Both the position numbers and the translations under genes were made by a program. DNA of 64,000 nucleotides from Pseudomonas azerbaijanoccidentalis. GTDB lineage: Bacteria > Pseudomonadota > Gammaproteobacteria > Pseudomonadales > Pseudomonadaceae. Under the pieces are notes generated by a model that made no database searches, was not told the DNA's origin, and saw nothing but the letters and a program-made list of their open reading frames with translations. Where the stretch lies: the NCBI RefSeq assembly GCF_019145495.1, contig NZ_JAHSTU010000001.1, forward strand, positions 496,001-560,000, in the 5' to 3' direction. Shown piece after piece: positions 1 to 8,812 of the stretch (its first letter is position 1; each line of letters opens with the position of its first letter).

Positions 1-154
1 AGATCTGTCTTCGCAGCGCCTTGAGTTTCTCGATACCCAGAAAGATTTTCTTTATCTGCACGGCTTCCTTGAACGCGACTTTTCGATCGCCGACTGGGTC
101 GATCCGCGCCCGTTGCAAGCCGCCCATGAACTGCTGGCCAAGCGCCGCGCCTGA
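1..154 (+). CDS. C-terminal end of an ABC transporter substrate-binding protein (partial)
   Basis: An open frame entering from the left edge ends at TGA 152-154 and gives about 50 residues. The tail reads QKDFLYLHGFLERDF, then SIADWVDP, and ends AKRRA. This style is typical of the C-terminal helix region of NitT/TauT/SsuA-type periplasmic binding proteins, where a 'DFL...G...DF.....W.DP' tail is common. The next gene starts 15 bp downstream behind a good ribosome site, so this is probably the upstream member of the same operon. Only the tail is visible. The family is inferred from style and from its sulfonate-type neighbours, and the substrate cannot be read. Confidence 0.5.
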   Translation, partial: DLSSQRLEFLDTQKDFLYLHGFLERDFSIADWVDPRPLQAAHELLAKRRA

Positions 155-169
155 ATCCGGAGAAATGCC

Positions 170-916
170 ATGACCATTCTCGTCAACGAAAAGCCAATCA
201 ACGAACAATTGATCAGCGAAGAACTTAAGAACTTTATCGACAAGGTGCTGATCGAGGCTGAAGAAGCCTTCACCGTGTTCCGTGAAACCAACACCATTAC
301 GGCCAATGGCACCGTCGGTTTCATCGAGCGAGTGCCGGGTCAGGAACTGCTGGTGTCGGTTAACTACGGCGGCCCATGGAATTACCGTAAACCGCTGCAA
401 GCGACGGTCACCGATTTTGAAGGCAAGGTGATTTACGGCAAAGGCAAGGGCGGTTTGGGGCGATACACCAAGCTGTTCCAACAGCATGCCGACATCACCA
501 CCGTGTCCCATGTGCATTCGCCATACCTCGGTGCCTGGGCGCAGACCCATCGCACCCTGCCATTTCACTACGTGCCGGTGCAGCGCTATCAACTGGCCCG
601 CGAGCTGCCGGTGTACATCGACCGGCGTCAGCCGGAAGTCGATTTCATCCTCGACAAGATCAAAGAGAACCCTTTCAACCTGGCCATTCTGGAAGCCAAC
701 GGCGGCTCCACCGTATGGGGCAAGCAAGGCTTGCGCGCCACCGCTGAATTCATCCTGTTGCTGGAAGAGGGCGCGCAACTGCAATTGCTCGCCGACGCCT
801 TGGGCGGGTCCCGTCCTTATGGGCCGGGCGTTCTGACCCAGCAATGGAAAATGAGCGGCCTGTACGAACACGCCACCGAACTGGGCCTGGTACCCGCCAT
901 CGACCGCCGCGCCTGA
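170..916 (+). CDS. Class II aldolase/adducin-family protein
   Basis: A 248-residue cytoplasmic protein of the class II aldolase/adducin fold, the zinc-dependent family of fuculose-phosphate aldolase and related epimerases and decarboxylases. The zinc-site signature HVHSPY lies near residue 110, after a glycine-rich GKGKGGLGRY stretch, and the N-terminal TITANGTVGF segment matches the substrate loop. GGAGAAATGCC precedes the ATG, supporting this start. It follows a binding-protein gene and precedes a flavin monooxygenase and an ABC importer. That context suggests processing of a carbon skeleton released from an imported organosulfur compound, but the reaction itself cannot be assigned from sequence. 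Confidence 0.75.
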   Translation: MTILVNEKPINEQLISEELKNFIDKVLIEAEEAFTVFRETNTITANGTVGFIERVPGQELLVSVNYGGPWNYRKPLQATVTDFEGKVIYGKGKGGLGRYTKLFQQHADITTVSHVHSPYLGAWAQTHRTLPFHYVPVQRYQLARELPVYIDRRQPEVDFILDKIKENPFNLAILEANGGSTVWGKQGLRATAEFILLLEEGAQLQLLADALGGSRPYGPGVLTQQWKMSGLYEHATELGLVPAIDRRA

Positions 917-943
917 CCCGCCAATCCCCCGGTCAACACACCC

Positions 944-1030
944 TGTGGGAGCTGGCCTGCCAGCGATGGCGGCCTCAAGAATACCGCCATGTTTGCCGGC
1001 CTCATCGCTGGCAAGCCAGCTCCTACAGGG
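944..1030. repeat. REP doublet (REPIN-like inverted repeat)
   Basis: Two imperfect palindromic REP units face each other. The left arm begins TGTGGGAGCTGGCCTGCCAG and the right arm ends GCTGGCAAGCCAGCTCCTACA. It fills the gap between the aldolase-like gene and the monooxygenase gene and could form a long hairpin in the operon mRNA. The same family recurs near 16.7, 45.6, 56.5 and 57.9 kb. Confidence 0.8.
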
Positions 1031-1080
1031 ATCGGGTTTACGGCGGCCGATCGGTCGACACATAAACAAGGAACACGCCC

Positions 1081-2280
1081 ATGGCTGTAAAAATTCTCTG
1101 GTACCTCACCACCCCCGACGGGCCTTACCCGTGGGAGCCGGAAGGCCGCTGGAAAACCGATTTCGAACATCTGAAGCAACTCGCCGTGGCCAGCGATCGC
1201 CTGGGGTATTACGGATCACTGCTGGGTTCCAGCCCCAACGAAAGCCTGGCGGTTTCCGCTGCGTTGATCGATGCCACCCAGCGCCTGCGTTTTCTGGTGG
1301 CGCAACACCCCGGCGAATTATCACCAGCGGTATTGGCCAAGTGGGCGCTGACATTCGATCAATTCTCCAACGGTCGCCTGTTGTTCAACGTCGTCAACGG
1401 CAACGACGCCGGCCTGGCAACACTTGGTGTGCATTACCCACACGATGAGCGCTATGACTTCAGCCTCGAATACTGGCGCGCCTTCCAGAGCTTCTACGCT
1501 GGCGACACCTCGGGTTATGACGGTCAATACGTCAAGCTTGCCCCTCGCGCACCAGCCGCTGCGCACCATCCACTGGGCGGTTGGCACTCACCCAAACAGA
1601 AACCAGGCATTCCGTTGTGGGGTGCCGGCACCTCAGGCCCCGGCGTTGCCCATTCGGTGCAGTTGCTCGACGTCTACCTGAGCTTCGCCAACACGCCCCC
1701 CAAACTTGGCGAGAAGTTTCGCAAAGTGGCGGCAGAGGCCGCGAAAATCGGCCGCGAACTGACCTTCGGCACGCGCCTGCAAATCATTGTCCGTGAAACC
1801 GAAGAAGAAGCCTGGGCCCACGCCGAAAAACTCTTGCAACGCACCTCGCTGCAAACCGCGCGCACGGCCATCGAACGGCAACTGCCCCCCGGCGAAACCC
1901 TGGACAACTTCCACAGCGACGACCCGCAAATCCAGCGCAACGTCGAGGCCATTCGTGCAGGTCGTCTGCCCACGGCAAGGGACCTGGAGATCTACCCCAA
2001 CGTCTGGCTCGGTCCGAGCCTGTTCGGTTTCAACATCCTCGGCCCGGCCGCGGGTACTTATCTGGTGGGCAGCGCCGAGCAAGTCGCCGAGCGCATTCGT
2101 GAATACGAAGCCCAAGGCACGTCGGCATTCATTCTCTCCGGTTTCCCGCTGATCGATGAAGCGCACCGGGTCGCGGATCTTCTGTTCCCGTTGCTCGACC
2201 TGGATCACGGTTTCGAGGTGCCGCGCCTACGGGCCGATGCGCCTGCGCCACAACGCGCCAACGTGGTCGAGCGGGCCTGA
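1081..2280 (+). CDS. Luciferase-like FMN-dependent monooxygenase (SsuD/NtaA type)
   Basis: A 399-residue two-component flavin monooxygenase of the bacterial luciferase (LLM) superfamily, related to alkanesulfonate monooxygenase SsuD and to DszA/NtaA/SfnG-like enzymes. Visible features are an N-terminal barrel strand ILWYLTTPDGPYPW, the LRFLVAQHPGELSP segment and the FMN/phosphate region FNVVNGNDAG. The C-terminal section GTYLVGSAEQVAERIREY is the family's usual 'G(s/t)...va..l..y' signature. AAGGAACACGCCC precedes the ATG. Such enzymes use reduced FMN and O2 to cleave C-S or C-N bonds; no flavin reductase is encoded nearby. The stop is 10 bp before the binding-protein gene, so the genes are cotranscribed. 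Confidence 0.85.
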   Translation: MAVKILWYLTTPDGPYPWEPEGRWKTDFEHLKQLAVASDRLGYYGSLLGSSPNESLAVSAALIDATQRLRFLVAQHPGELSPAVLAKWALTFDQFSNGRLLFNVVNGNDAGLATLGVHYPHDERYDFSLEYWRAFQSFYAGDTSGYDGQYVKLAPRAPAAAHHPLGGWHSPKQKPGIPLWGAGTSGPGVAHSVQLLDVYLSFANTPPKLGEKFRKVAAEAAKIGRELTFGTRLQIIVRETEEEAWAHAEKLLQRTSLQTARTAIERQLPPGETLDNFHSDDPQIQRNVEAIRAGRLPTARDLEIYPNVWLGPSLFGFNILGPAAGTYLVGSAEQVAERIREYEAQGTSAFILSGFPLIDEAHRVADLLFPLLDLDHGFEVPRLRADAPAPQRANVVERA

Positions 2281-2290
2281 GGAGTCAGTC

Positions 2291-3862
2291 ATGAGCGAAG
2301 GATTTTCCCGGCGTACATTTCTCGGTAACGGCCTGGCGGTCGGTGGCGGCCTGATACTTGGCAGCAGTCTGCTCAGCGGTTGCGACAGTGGAGCAGCCGT
2401 CAGTGGCGCAGCAGCGTTGTCCAGCACGCCGGTGCAGGGCGGTCGTCTTCGGGTCGGCATTATCGATGGCGACCAGTCCGGCAACCTCGACGCGCACAAA
2501 CCGGTGGGCGGCGGGATCATTCGCGGCTGGGCGTTGTACAGCAAGTTCTGGGAGTGGAACACCGATGTCAGCACGCGTCTGGCCCTGGCGGAATTTGCCG
2601 AGCCCAACGCGGATGCCAGCGCCTGGATCATTCGCATCAAGCCGGGGCTGGAGTTTCACCACGGCAAGAGCATTGGCGCCGACGACATGCTGTTCTCGAT
2701 CTTGCGCCTGACCGACCCGAAACTGGCTTCGCCCTTTGCCGGACTGGTGGGGGCGATCGACCGAAATGCCCTGCGCAAACTGGACGAGCGCACCATTGAA
2801 ATACGTTTCAAGGAAGGACAAAGTTTCTATCCGCTGGATGAGACCCTGATCAGTTTCGGCGGCATTGTCCCCACCGATTACGACCCGATCAGCAATCCGG
2901 TGGGTGCCGGGCCGTACAAGCTCAAGAGTTTCATTCCGGGCCAGCGTTCGCTCTACCAGCGCTTCGAAAACTACTACAAACCCGGCCAACCCTATGCCGA
3001 TGAACTGGAAATCATCGAGTTCAAGGATCAGGTGTCCCGCGCTGCGGCGTTGCGTGCCGGGCAAATCGATGTCGCCAGCGGCGTGCAGGCCGAGCACAGT
3101 GCGCTGCTCAAGGCTGATTCGCGACTGAAGTTGTATGCGTCGCCGAGCACGTCGTTTACCGGGTTCAACTTGAACCTGGCCAAAGCGCCGTTTCAGGATC
3201 AGCGCGTGCGTCAGGCGTTTCGGCTATTGGCCGACCGTCGCGAACTGGTCGACCGTGGGCTCAATGGCTTCGGGCGGATCGCCAATGACCTGTATTCGCC
3301 CCACGACCCGACCTACAACCACAGCATTGCCCAGCGTCCGTACGATCTGGAACAAGCGCGATCACTCTTGCGTCAGGCGGGACAGGACGACCTGCGGGTG
3401 GAACTGACCACCACGCCGGGGCCGGGCGTCAATGCGGCGCTGGTGTTTGCCCAGCAAGCGAAAAAAGCCGGGGTCGAGATCAAGGTCACCCAGGTCGACG
3501 GCTCGGTGTTCAACGGCCCGCAACGGGAAAACTGGTTGATGTCGCCGGGCTCGACACCGGCACGCGGCTTTCTGGCGTCGGCGCTGCACAACGACGCGCC
3601 ACAGGCCATTTACAACCGCAGCAATTTCCATGATGAGCGTTTCACTTCGCTGTACCGACAGGCACTGGCGCAGCCCGACCTGGCACAACGCAAGGTTCTG
3701 GTGCACGAGGCGCAAAGTATTCAACACGAGCGCGGCGGCTTGCTGATCTGGGGCTTCAACGACGTGCTGGATGCAGCCTCCGTCCGGGTCGGTGGACTAG
3801 CCCCGGAGCAGACGACGTTCGCCTCATGGCGCTTCGACGAAATGTGGGTGAACCATGCCTGA
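2291..3862 (+). CDS. ABC importer substrate-binding lipoprotein (peptide/nickel family 5, Tat-exported)
   Basis: A 523-residue family-5 extracytoplasmic solute-binding protein (DppA/OppA/NikA fold). I place the start at ATG 2291 because GAGGAGTCAGTC precedes it; an upstream in-frame start would only add out-of-family sequence inside the previous gene. The N-terminus has a twin-arginine motif (SRRTFLG), a glycine-rich hydrophobic core and a lipobox-like LLSGC. This predicts folded Tat export and lipid anchoring in the periplasm. The conserved NPVGAGPYKLKSF and GQRSLYQRFENYYK segments are family signatures. It is paralogous to the protein at 11497-13083. The next gene overlaps by 8 bp. The ligand is unknown; an organosulfur or peptide-like compound is possible from context. 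Confidence 0.88.
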   Translation: MSEGFSRRTFLGNGLAVGGGLILGSSLLSGCDSGAAVSGAAALSSTPVQGGRLRVGIIDGDQSGNLDAHKPVGGGIIRGWALYSKFWEWNTDVSTRLALAEFAEPNADASAWIIRIKPGLEFHHGKSIGADDMLFSILRLTDPKLASPFAGLVGAIDRNALRKLDERTIEIRFKEGQSFYPLDETLISFGGIVPTDYDPISNPVGAGPYKLKSFIPGQRSLYQRFENYYKPGQPYADELEIIEFKDQVSRAAALRAGQIDVASGVQAEHSALLKADSRLKLYASPSTSFTGFNLNLAKAPFQDQRVRQAFRLLADRRELVDRGLNGFGRIANDLYSPHDPTYNHSIAQRPYDLEQARSLLRQAGQDDLRVELTTTPGPGVNAALVFAQQAKKAGVEIKVTQVDGSVFNGPQRENWLMSPGSTPARGFLASALHNDAPQAIYNRSNFHDERFTSLYRQALAQPDLAQRKVLVHEAQSIQHERGGLLIWGFNDVLDAASVRVGGLAPEQTTFASWRFDEMWVNHA

Positions 3863-4916
3863 GCCGTCCTGCAAAACCCCGCGCACGCCGGCCTGGTTTT
3901 CCTGGTTCATCGGACGATTGGGCTACGGCCTGCTGACCGCCTGGGTGATCAGTCTGGTGGTGTTCATTGCCACGCAGGCACTGCCCTCGGACCCGGCGCG
4001 AGTGATTCTCGGCCCGGACGCGCCACTGGAAAGCATCCTCACGCTGCAAAAACAGTTAGGCCTGGATCGGCCGATTCTGGAGCAATACCTGCGCTGGCTC
4101 GGCCATGCGTTAAGCGGCGAGCTGGGGGTGTCGCTTGATTCCAATGCGCCGGTCGGCAGCATTCTGTTCGGTCGTTTCGGCTACACGTTGGCGCTGTTGG
4201 CAGGCGTGATTGCAGTGGTGGTGCCCGCGGCGTTATTGCTTGGCGTGTCGCTGGCCTTGCGGCGTGACAGTCGGCTGGATCGCTGGAGCCTGTCGCTGTT
4301 GATTTTCCTCAAGGCGACCCCGGGTTTTCTCTTGGCCATCGGTCTGGTGTTGCTGTTTTCCATGCCGCACATAGACGTGCTCCCGGCGGTGTCGATTCTC
4401 GATCCGGACAAATCACTGCTGCGCCAATTGCAATTTCTGGTGCTGCCGGTGCTGGCCCTGAGTCTCTCGGCCTTGCCGTACCTGACGCGCATGGTGCGGG
4501 CGTCGATGATCGAAGCGCTGGAGTCCGATTACGTTGTCGCCGCCCGGCTACGGGGGATTCCCGAGTGGCGAATCGTTTGGCGGCACACGTTGCCCAATGC
4601 ATTGATTCCGGCGATCCAGGGCGTGGCCCTGACTTTGCGTACGTTGATCGGTGGTGCTTTGTTGGCGGAGGTGATCTTCAGCTATCCGGGCATTGGCACC
4701 TCGTTGAACTCGGCGATTCAAATGCGCGATTTGCCGATGGTTCAGGCCATCGTGTTGGTGATCACCCTGGGCGTGGTGCTGATCAACCTGTTCGCCGATC
4801 TGCTGACGGTGTTGCTGACTCCCAAACTACGGACCGCACGCCGGGTAACCATGATTCGGCGCAATCGCCGGGGCATCCAGCCCTGGTGGCGTCGCTCCCC
4901 ATCCAAGGCGCCTTGA
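3855..4916 (+). CDS. ABC importer inner-membrane permease (DppB/GsiC-like)
   Basis: A 353-residue integral membrane permease of the binding-protein-dependent dipeptide/nickel class, first of the pair in this importer. It has the expected N-terminal membrane segment (RLGYGLLTAWVISLVVF), a PSDPAR segment typical of DppB-like proteins, and several further hydrophobic stretches. The cytoplasmic EAA loop is at DYVVAARLRGIPEWRIVWRH, the coupling helix that docks on the ATPase. The ATG lies inside the end of the binding-protein gene, implying translational coupling. The basic C-terminal tail (RRNRRG) is somewhat longer than usual. Confidence 0.9.
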   Translation: MPEPSCKTPRTPAWFSWFIGRLGYGLLTAWVISLVVFIATQALPSDPARVILGPDAPLESILTLQKQLGLDRPILEQYLRWLGHALSGELGVSLDSNAPVGSILFGRFGYTLALLAGVIAVVVPAALLLGVSLALRRDSRLDRWSLSLLIFLKATPGFLLAIGLVLLFSMPHIDVLPAVSILDPDKSLLRQLQFLVLPVLALSLSALPYLTRMVRASMIEALESDYVVAARLRGIPEWRIVWRHTLPNALIPAIQGVALTLRTLIGGALLAEVIFSYPGIGTSLNSAIQMRDLPMVQAIVLVITLGVVLINLFADLLTVLLTPKLRTARRVTMIRRNRRGIQPWWRRSPSKAP

Positions 4917-4926
4917 GAGGTGATGC

Positions 4927-5772
4927 ATGAATGACTCCCGACGCTTGCGCTGGCAACCGTGGCTGGCGGAACCGCAAACCCGCAAGGGCACACTGATCAC
5001 CCTGGCGGTGGTGATGCTGGCACTGCTTGGGCCATTACTGGCGCCGCACAGTCCAACGGCAATGGTCGGCTCGGTGTATGGCGCGCCGGTGGGTGCTGCA
5101 TGGTTGGGCTATGACTTCCTCGGCCACGACGTGTTGTCGCGCCTGCTCAGCGGTGGCCTCTCAGTGCTGTGGATGTCGGTGGCGGCGGCTTCGATCGCAT
5201 TGTTGACCGGCAGCACGCTGGGGTTGTTGGCGGGGTTTTCCCGACGGCGGCTGGATCAGTTGATCACCTGGTTGGCGGACGTGTCACTGGCTTTTCCCGA
5301 CCTGATTCTGGTGCTGTTGATTGTCTCGATGCTGGGACGCGCGCCTTGGCTGATTGTGCTGACCGTGTCCATCGCTTTCACGCCGGGGGTGATTCGTCTG
5401 GCCCGTGGCAGCGCGGTGGCCGTGGCGGGGCAGGAGTTTGTCGAGGCCGCGCAGATGATGGGGTATTCGAGGCGGCGAATTCTGTTCAAGGAAATCCTGC
5501 CGAACATCCTTACGCCGCTGCTGGTGCACTTCGGCAACATGCTGACCTGGGGCGTGGGCATGCTCTCGGGCTTGAGTTTTCTCGGTTACGGCGTGGCGCC
5601 ACCCACCGCTGATTGGGGGCTGATGATCAACGAAAATCAGGCGGGTTTGCTGGTACAGCCGTGGGCGGTATTGGCCCCGGCGATCCTGATCGGCATTTTT
5701 GCTTATGGCACCAATATTCTGGCTGAAGGCATCGGCCGCAGCAGTTCAAGGATCGGAGAGAAACAGCCATGA
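4927..5772 (+). CDS. ABC importer inner-membrane permease (DppC/GsiD-like)
   Basis: A 281-residue second permease of the dipeptide/nickel-type importer. The DppC-like layout is clear: one N-terminal membrane segment (GTLITLAVVMLALLGPLLA), a periplasmic part with the conserved GYDFLGHDVLSRLLSGG motif, then membrane segments. The EAA loop is at EFVEAAQMMGYSRRRILFKE. GAGAGGTGATGC precedes the ATG. Its stop overlaps the start of the ATPase gene by 4 bp (ATGA), so the importer genes are translationally coupled. It should form a heterodimer with the upstream permease. Confidence 0.92.
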   Translation: MNDSRRLRWQPWLAEPQTRKGTLITLAVVMLALLGPLLAPHSPTAMVGSVYGAPVGAAWLGYDFLGHDVLSRLLSGGLSVLWMSVAAASIALLTGSTLGLLAGFSRRRLDQLITWLADVSLAFPDLILVLLIVSMLGRAPWLIVLTVSIAFTPGVIRLARGSAVAVAGQEFVEAAQMMGYSRRRILFKEILPNILTPLLVHFGNMLTWGVGMLSGLSFLGYGVAPPTADWGLMINENQAGLLVQPWAVLAPAILIGIFAYGTNILAEGIGRSSSRIGEKQP

Positions 5773-7571
5773 ACGCCATTGCCGGGATCGAATCCCGTGG
5801 CCCTGTACTGACGAAGCAAGTGTTGCAGGTTCGCGATTTGCGGGTCGAGTTGCCGGGACAGATCGACGTGTTGTCCGGCGTCACTTTTGATCTTGAACGC
5901 GGAGAAATTCTTGGATTGGTCGGAGAGTCCGGTTCCGGCAAGACCACTCTGGCCACCGCCTTGCTGGCCCATGCCCGAAGGGGCGCGCGGATTGTTGGCG
6001 GGCAGGTCGAAGTGTCTGGTCGATCACTGTTGACGCTGGCGGGTGAAGACCTGCGTCGGGCTCGGGGCAGCCTGATCGGTTACGTGGCCCAGGACCCGGC
6101 GACCGCGCTGAATCCGGCACTGCGCATCGGCAGTCTGTTGCGGGAAACCCTCAGCGTTCACCAGGTCGAACTGGACCGCGCCGCGCAACAGCAGCGCATC
6201 GTCGAGACTTTGCGCGATGTCGGGCTGCCCGATGACGCAGCTTTTTTGCGACGCTTTCCCCATCAATTATCCGGAGGGCAGCAGCAACGGGTGATGCTGG
6301 CGTTGGCTTTTGTCTTGCGTCCGGTACTGATCGTCCTCGATGAGCCGACGACAGCGCTGGACGTGACCACCCAGGCCCACATCCTGGCGACGTTGCGTCG
6401 GTTGTGCAAAAGCCTGGGTGTGGCGGCGGTGTATGTGTCCCATGACCTGGCGGTGATCAAGGATCTGGTGGACCGGGTGATGGTCATGTACGCCGGGCGT
6501 ATCGTCGAGGTGGCGCAGCGTGAAGTGCTGTTCCATCAACCGGCTCATCCCTATACCCGTGGCTTACTGGCGGCGATTCCCGATGTGTCGCAACGACGGG
6601 ATTTACTGGCGATTCCCGGGCATGCACCGGCACCGGGACAGCGACCGCAAGGTTGTGCCTTCGCGCCCCGGTGTGGGCGTCGCGTTGCGGCGTGCTCGGT
6701 GCTCGAACCGCCATTGCAGGACCTCTCTACAGAGCAGCGTGTGGCCTGTCTGGCGCCGCATCTTCAGGCCTTGCAGCTGCGCGGCCAAACCTCGGTGTCG
6801 ACAGCCATCGAGGCGTTGGAGCGCACGCCACTGCTGGAGATCAAAGACCTGAACGTGGCCTATGACCGTCAGGTTCTGTTCGATGTGTCGCTGCGTGTGG
6901 CTGCCGGGGAATGCCTGGCGCTGGTGGGTGAGTCCGGTTCGGGCAAGACCAGCCTGGCCCGTGCCATTGCTGGCCTGGGAGAAAACGCCGAAGGCGAGGT
7001 GCACTACGCGGGCGAGTTATTGAGCCTGTCGGCGCGACAACGTGACGGAGGGCAACGGCACCAGATTCAGTACATCTTCCAGAACCCGTATCGGGCACTG
7101 AATCCGCGGCAAACGGTTTACCAAACCTTGAGTGCGCCACTGGAGCACTTCTTCGGCATCAAGGGCACAGCCGCGCGGCAAAAGGTGGAAGCGGTGCTCA
7201 AGCGTGTGTCACTGCCGACCTCCGTGGCAGAGCAGTACCCTCACAGCCTGTCCGGTGGTGAGCGTCAGCGCGTGGCGATCGCACGGGCGTTGGTTTGCGA
7301 GCCAAAACTGTTGATCTGCGACGAAATCACTTCGGCACTCGACGTGTCGGTACAGGCGTCGATTCTGGCGTTGTTGCGGCAATTGCAAGGTGAGGGGCTG
7401 ACGCTGCTGTTCGTCACCCATGACCTGGGCGTGGTTCGCGCCATTGCCGACCGGGTATTGGTGTTGAAATTGGGTCGTGTGGTGGAGCAGGGAAGGGTCG
7501 ATCAGGTCCTGGACCAACCGCAGGCGGCATACACACGATCGTTGCTGGAAAATTCGCCGACGTTGTGGTGA
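5769..7571 (+). CDS. ABC importer ATPase, two fused nucleotide-binding domains (GsiA-like)
   Basis: A 600-residue tandem ATPase with two complete ABC domains, as in GsiA/YejF proteins that replace separate DppD and DppF subunits. Domain 1 (about residues 15-330) has Walker A GESGSGKTTL, signature LSGGQQQRV and Walker B VLIVLDEPTT. It also carries the oligopeptide-importer C-terminal region with a cysteine cluster (GCAFAPRCGRRVAAC) that can bind an Fe-S cluster in this family. Domain 2 (about 350-600) has Walker A GESGSGKTSL, signature LSGGERQRV and Walker B LLICDEITSA. In domain 2 the usual EPTS is EITS, still with the catalytic glutamate. It completes the importer; the convergent operon starts after a palindromic repeat. 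Confidence 0.93.
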   Translation: MNAIAGIESRGPVLTKQVLQVRDLRVELPGQIDVLSGVTFDLERGEILGLVGESGSGKTTLATALLAHARRGARIVGGQVEVSGRSLLTLAGEDLRRARGSLIGYVAQDPATALNPALRIGSLLRETLSVHQVELDRAAQQQRIVETLRDVGLPDDAAFLRRFPHQLSGGQQQRVMLALAFVLRPVLIVLDEPTTALDVTTQAHILATLRRLCKSLGVAAVYVSHDLAVIKDLVDRVMVMYAGRIVEVAQREVLFHQPAHPYTRGLLAAIPDVSQRRDLLAIPGHAPAPGQRPQGCAFAPRCGRRVAACSVLEPPLQDLSTEQRVACLAPHLQALQLRGQTSVSTAIEALERTPLLEIKDLNVAYDRQVLFDVSLRVAAGECLALVGESGSGKTSLARAIAGLGENAEGEVHYAGELLSLSARQRDGGQRHQIQYIFQNPYRALNPRQTVYQTLSAPLEHFFGIKGTAARQKVEAVLKRVSLPTSVAEQYPHSLSGGERQRVAIARALVCEPKLLICDEITSALDVSVQASILALLRQLQGEGLTLLFVTHDLGVVRAIADRVLVLKLGRVVEQGRVDQVLDQPQAAYTRSLLENSPTLW

Positions 7572-7603
7572 CGTCGACCTGCGAAGTGCCGGCCATGCAA
7601 CAG

Positions 7604-7677
7604 CAAGATCGAAAGATCGCAGCCTACAGATGACTGTGTTCCCCTGTAGGAACTGCCGAAGGCTGCGATCTTTTGAT
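7604..7677. repeat. Palindromic repeat (GATCGCAGC family) between convergent operons
   Basis: Inverted arms AAAGATCGCAGCCTACAG (from 7612) and CTGTAGGAACTGCCGAAGGC running into TGCGATCTTTT (to about 7674). It lies between two convergent genes and probably serves as a bidirectional transcription end as well as being a dispersed REP-type element. The same core recurs at 20.9, 27.5, 45.7 and 61.4 kb. Confidence 0.75.
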
Positions 7678-7686
7678 TTACCGGCC

Positions 7687-8772
7687 TTACGCCACCCGCG
7701 CCTGACGACGGCGTGCTTCTTCGCGCACGGCCGGGATGATCCAGCGTCCGTAATCCACGGTGTCGTAGAGCGGGTCGTACCCTCGGTTAAGGAACGTCGT
7801 CACTCCCAGATCGACGTAATCGAGCAACGCCTGGGCCACGGTTTCCGGGGTGCCGACCAACGCGGTGGTGTCGCCGTAGGCACCGACGGCAGTGGCGGTG
7901 GGCATCCAGAGCGCACGGTCATGACGATCGCCCAGCGCTGCTGCGGCGAGCAGGCGTTCGGATCCGGTGCCCTTGATGCGTTTCTGCCAGGGGCTGCCGG
8001 CCGCAAACTGCGGGTTGGCCTTGATCTGTTCAAGGATTTGATGGGCGCGTTGCCACGCCAATTCCTCGGTCGCACCCAGAATCAATCGTACGGACAGACT
8101 GACACGCGGTGCCTCGACACCCGCTGCACTGGCGGCCGCGCGCAGCTTGCCGATCTGTTCGGCCACGCCGCTCAATGGCTCACCCCACAACGCATACAGG
8201 TCCGCATGTTTCACTGCGATCTGATAGGCAATGTCCGAAGACCCGCCAAAGGAAATCGGAATGTGCGGCTGCTGCAACGGTTTGACCGGTGAGAACGCGC
8301 CCTTGATGTTGAAGTATTTCCCTTCGAAGTCGAAAGGCTCCTCGGCGGTCCACGTCCGGCGGACGATTTCCAGGTATTCATCCGTACGTTTATAGCGTTC
8401 GGTCTTGTCCAGCAGGAAGTCACCTTCCTGAGGTTCGGCAGTGATCCCGGTGATGGCATGCAGGCGAATCCGGCCACCGCCGGTGGTGTGATCCAGTGTC
8501 GCGAAAGACCGGGCCGCGACTGTTGGGGCGGTGAGCCCCGGACGGTGAGCGATCATGAACCCCAACCGTTCGGTGTGAGCGGCGGCGTAGGCGGCGATCT
8601 GCAAACTGTCGGCGCTGCCCGGCCCGCTGGCAATCAGCACCCGGTCGAACCCTGCATGCTCATGGGCGCGGGCATGGTGACGAATGAACGCCAGATCGAA
8701 ATCCGGACTGCGCACGCCCCGGGTCTCGGACCACTGGCGGGGGAAAATCATGCCGACGAATTCAATGGACAT
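7687..8772 (-). CDS. Luciferase-like FMN-dependent monooxygenase (SsuD-like)
   Basis: A 361-residue LLM-family flavin monooxygenase closest in style to SsuD alkanesulfonate monooxygenases. The N-terminus (MSIEFVGMIFPRQWSETRG), the GFDRVLIASG segment, the LGFMIAHRPGLTAPTVAAR segment and the IPISFGGSSDIAYQIAVKHAD stretch are all family features. The C-terminus LVGTPETVAQALLDYVDLGV is the usual flavin-barrel closure. It is the last gene of the minus-strand run that begins near 16.6 kb, 40 bp after the TonB receptor gene. An oxygenative role in releasing sulfite or an aldehyde from a scavenged compound is likely; the precise substrate is unknown. Confidence 0.88.
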   Translation of the reverse strand: MSIEFVGMIFPRQWSETRGVRSPDFDLAFIRHHARAHEHAGFDRVLIASGPGSADSLQIAAYAAAHTERLGFMIAHRPGLTAPTVAARSFATLDHTTGGGRIRLHAITGITAEPQEGDFLLDKTERYKRTDEYLEIVRRTWTAEEPFDFEGKYFNIKGAFSPVKPLQQPHIPISFGGSSDIAYQIAVKHADLYALWGEPLSGVAEQIGKLRAAASAAGVEAPRVSLSVRLILGATEELAWQRAHQILEQIKANPQFAAGSPWQKRIKGTGSERLLAAAALGDRHDRALWMPTATAVGAYGDTTALVGTPETVAQALLDYVDLGVTTFLNRGYDPLYDTVDYGRWIIPAVREEARRRQARVA

Positions 8773-8812
8773 TGGAACACTCCTGTTGGCGGCCAGTGGT
8801 TTGGCCGCGGGC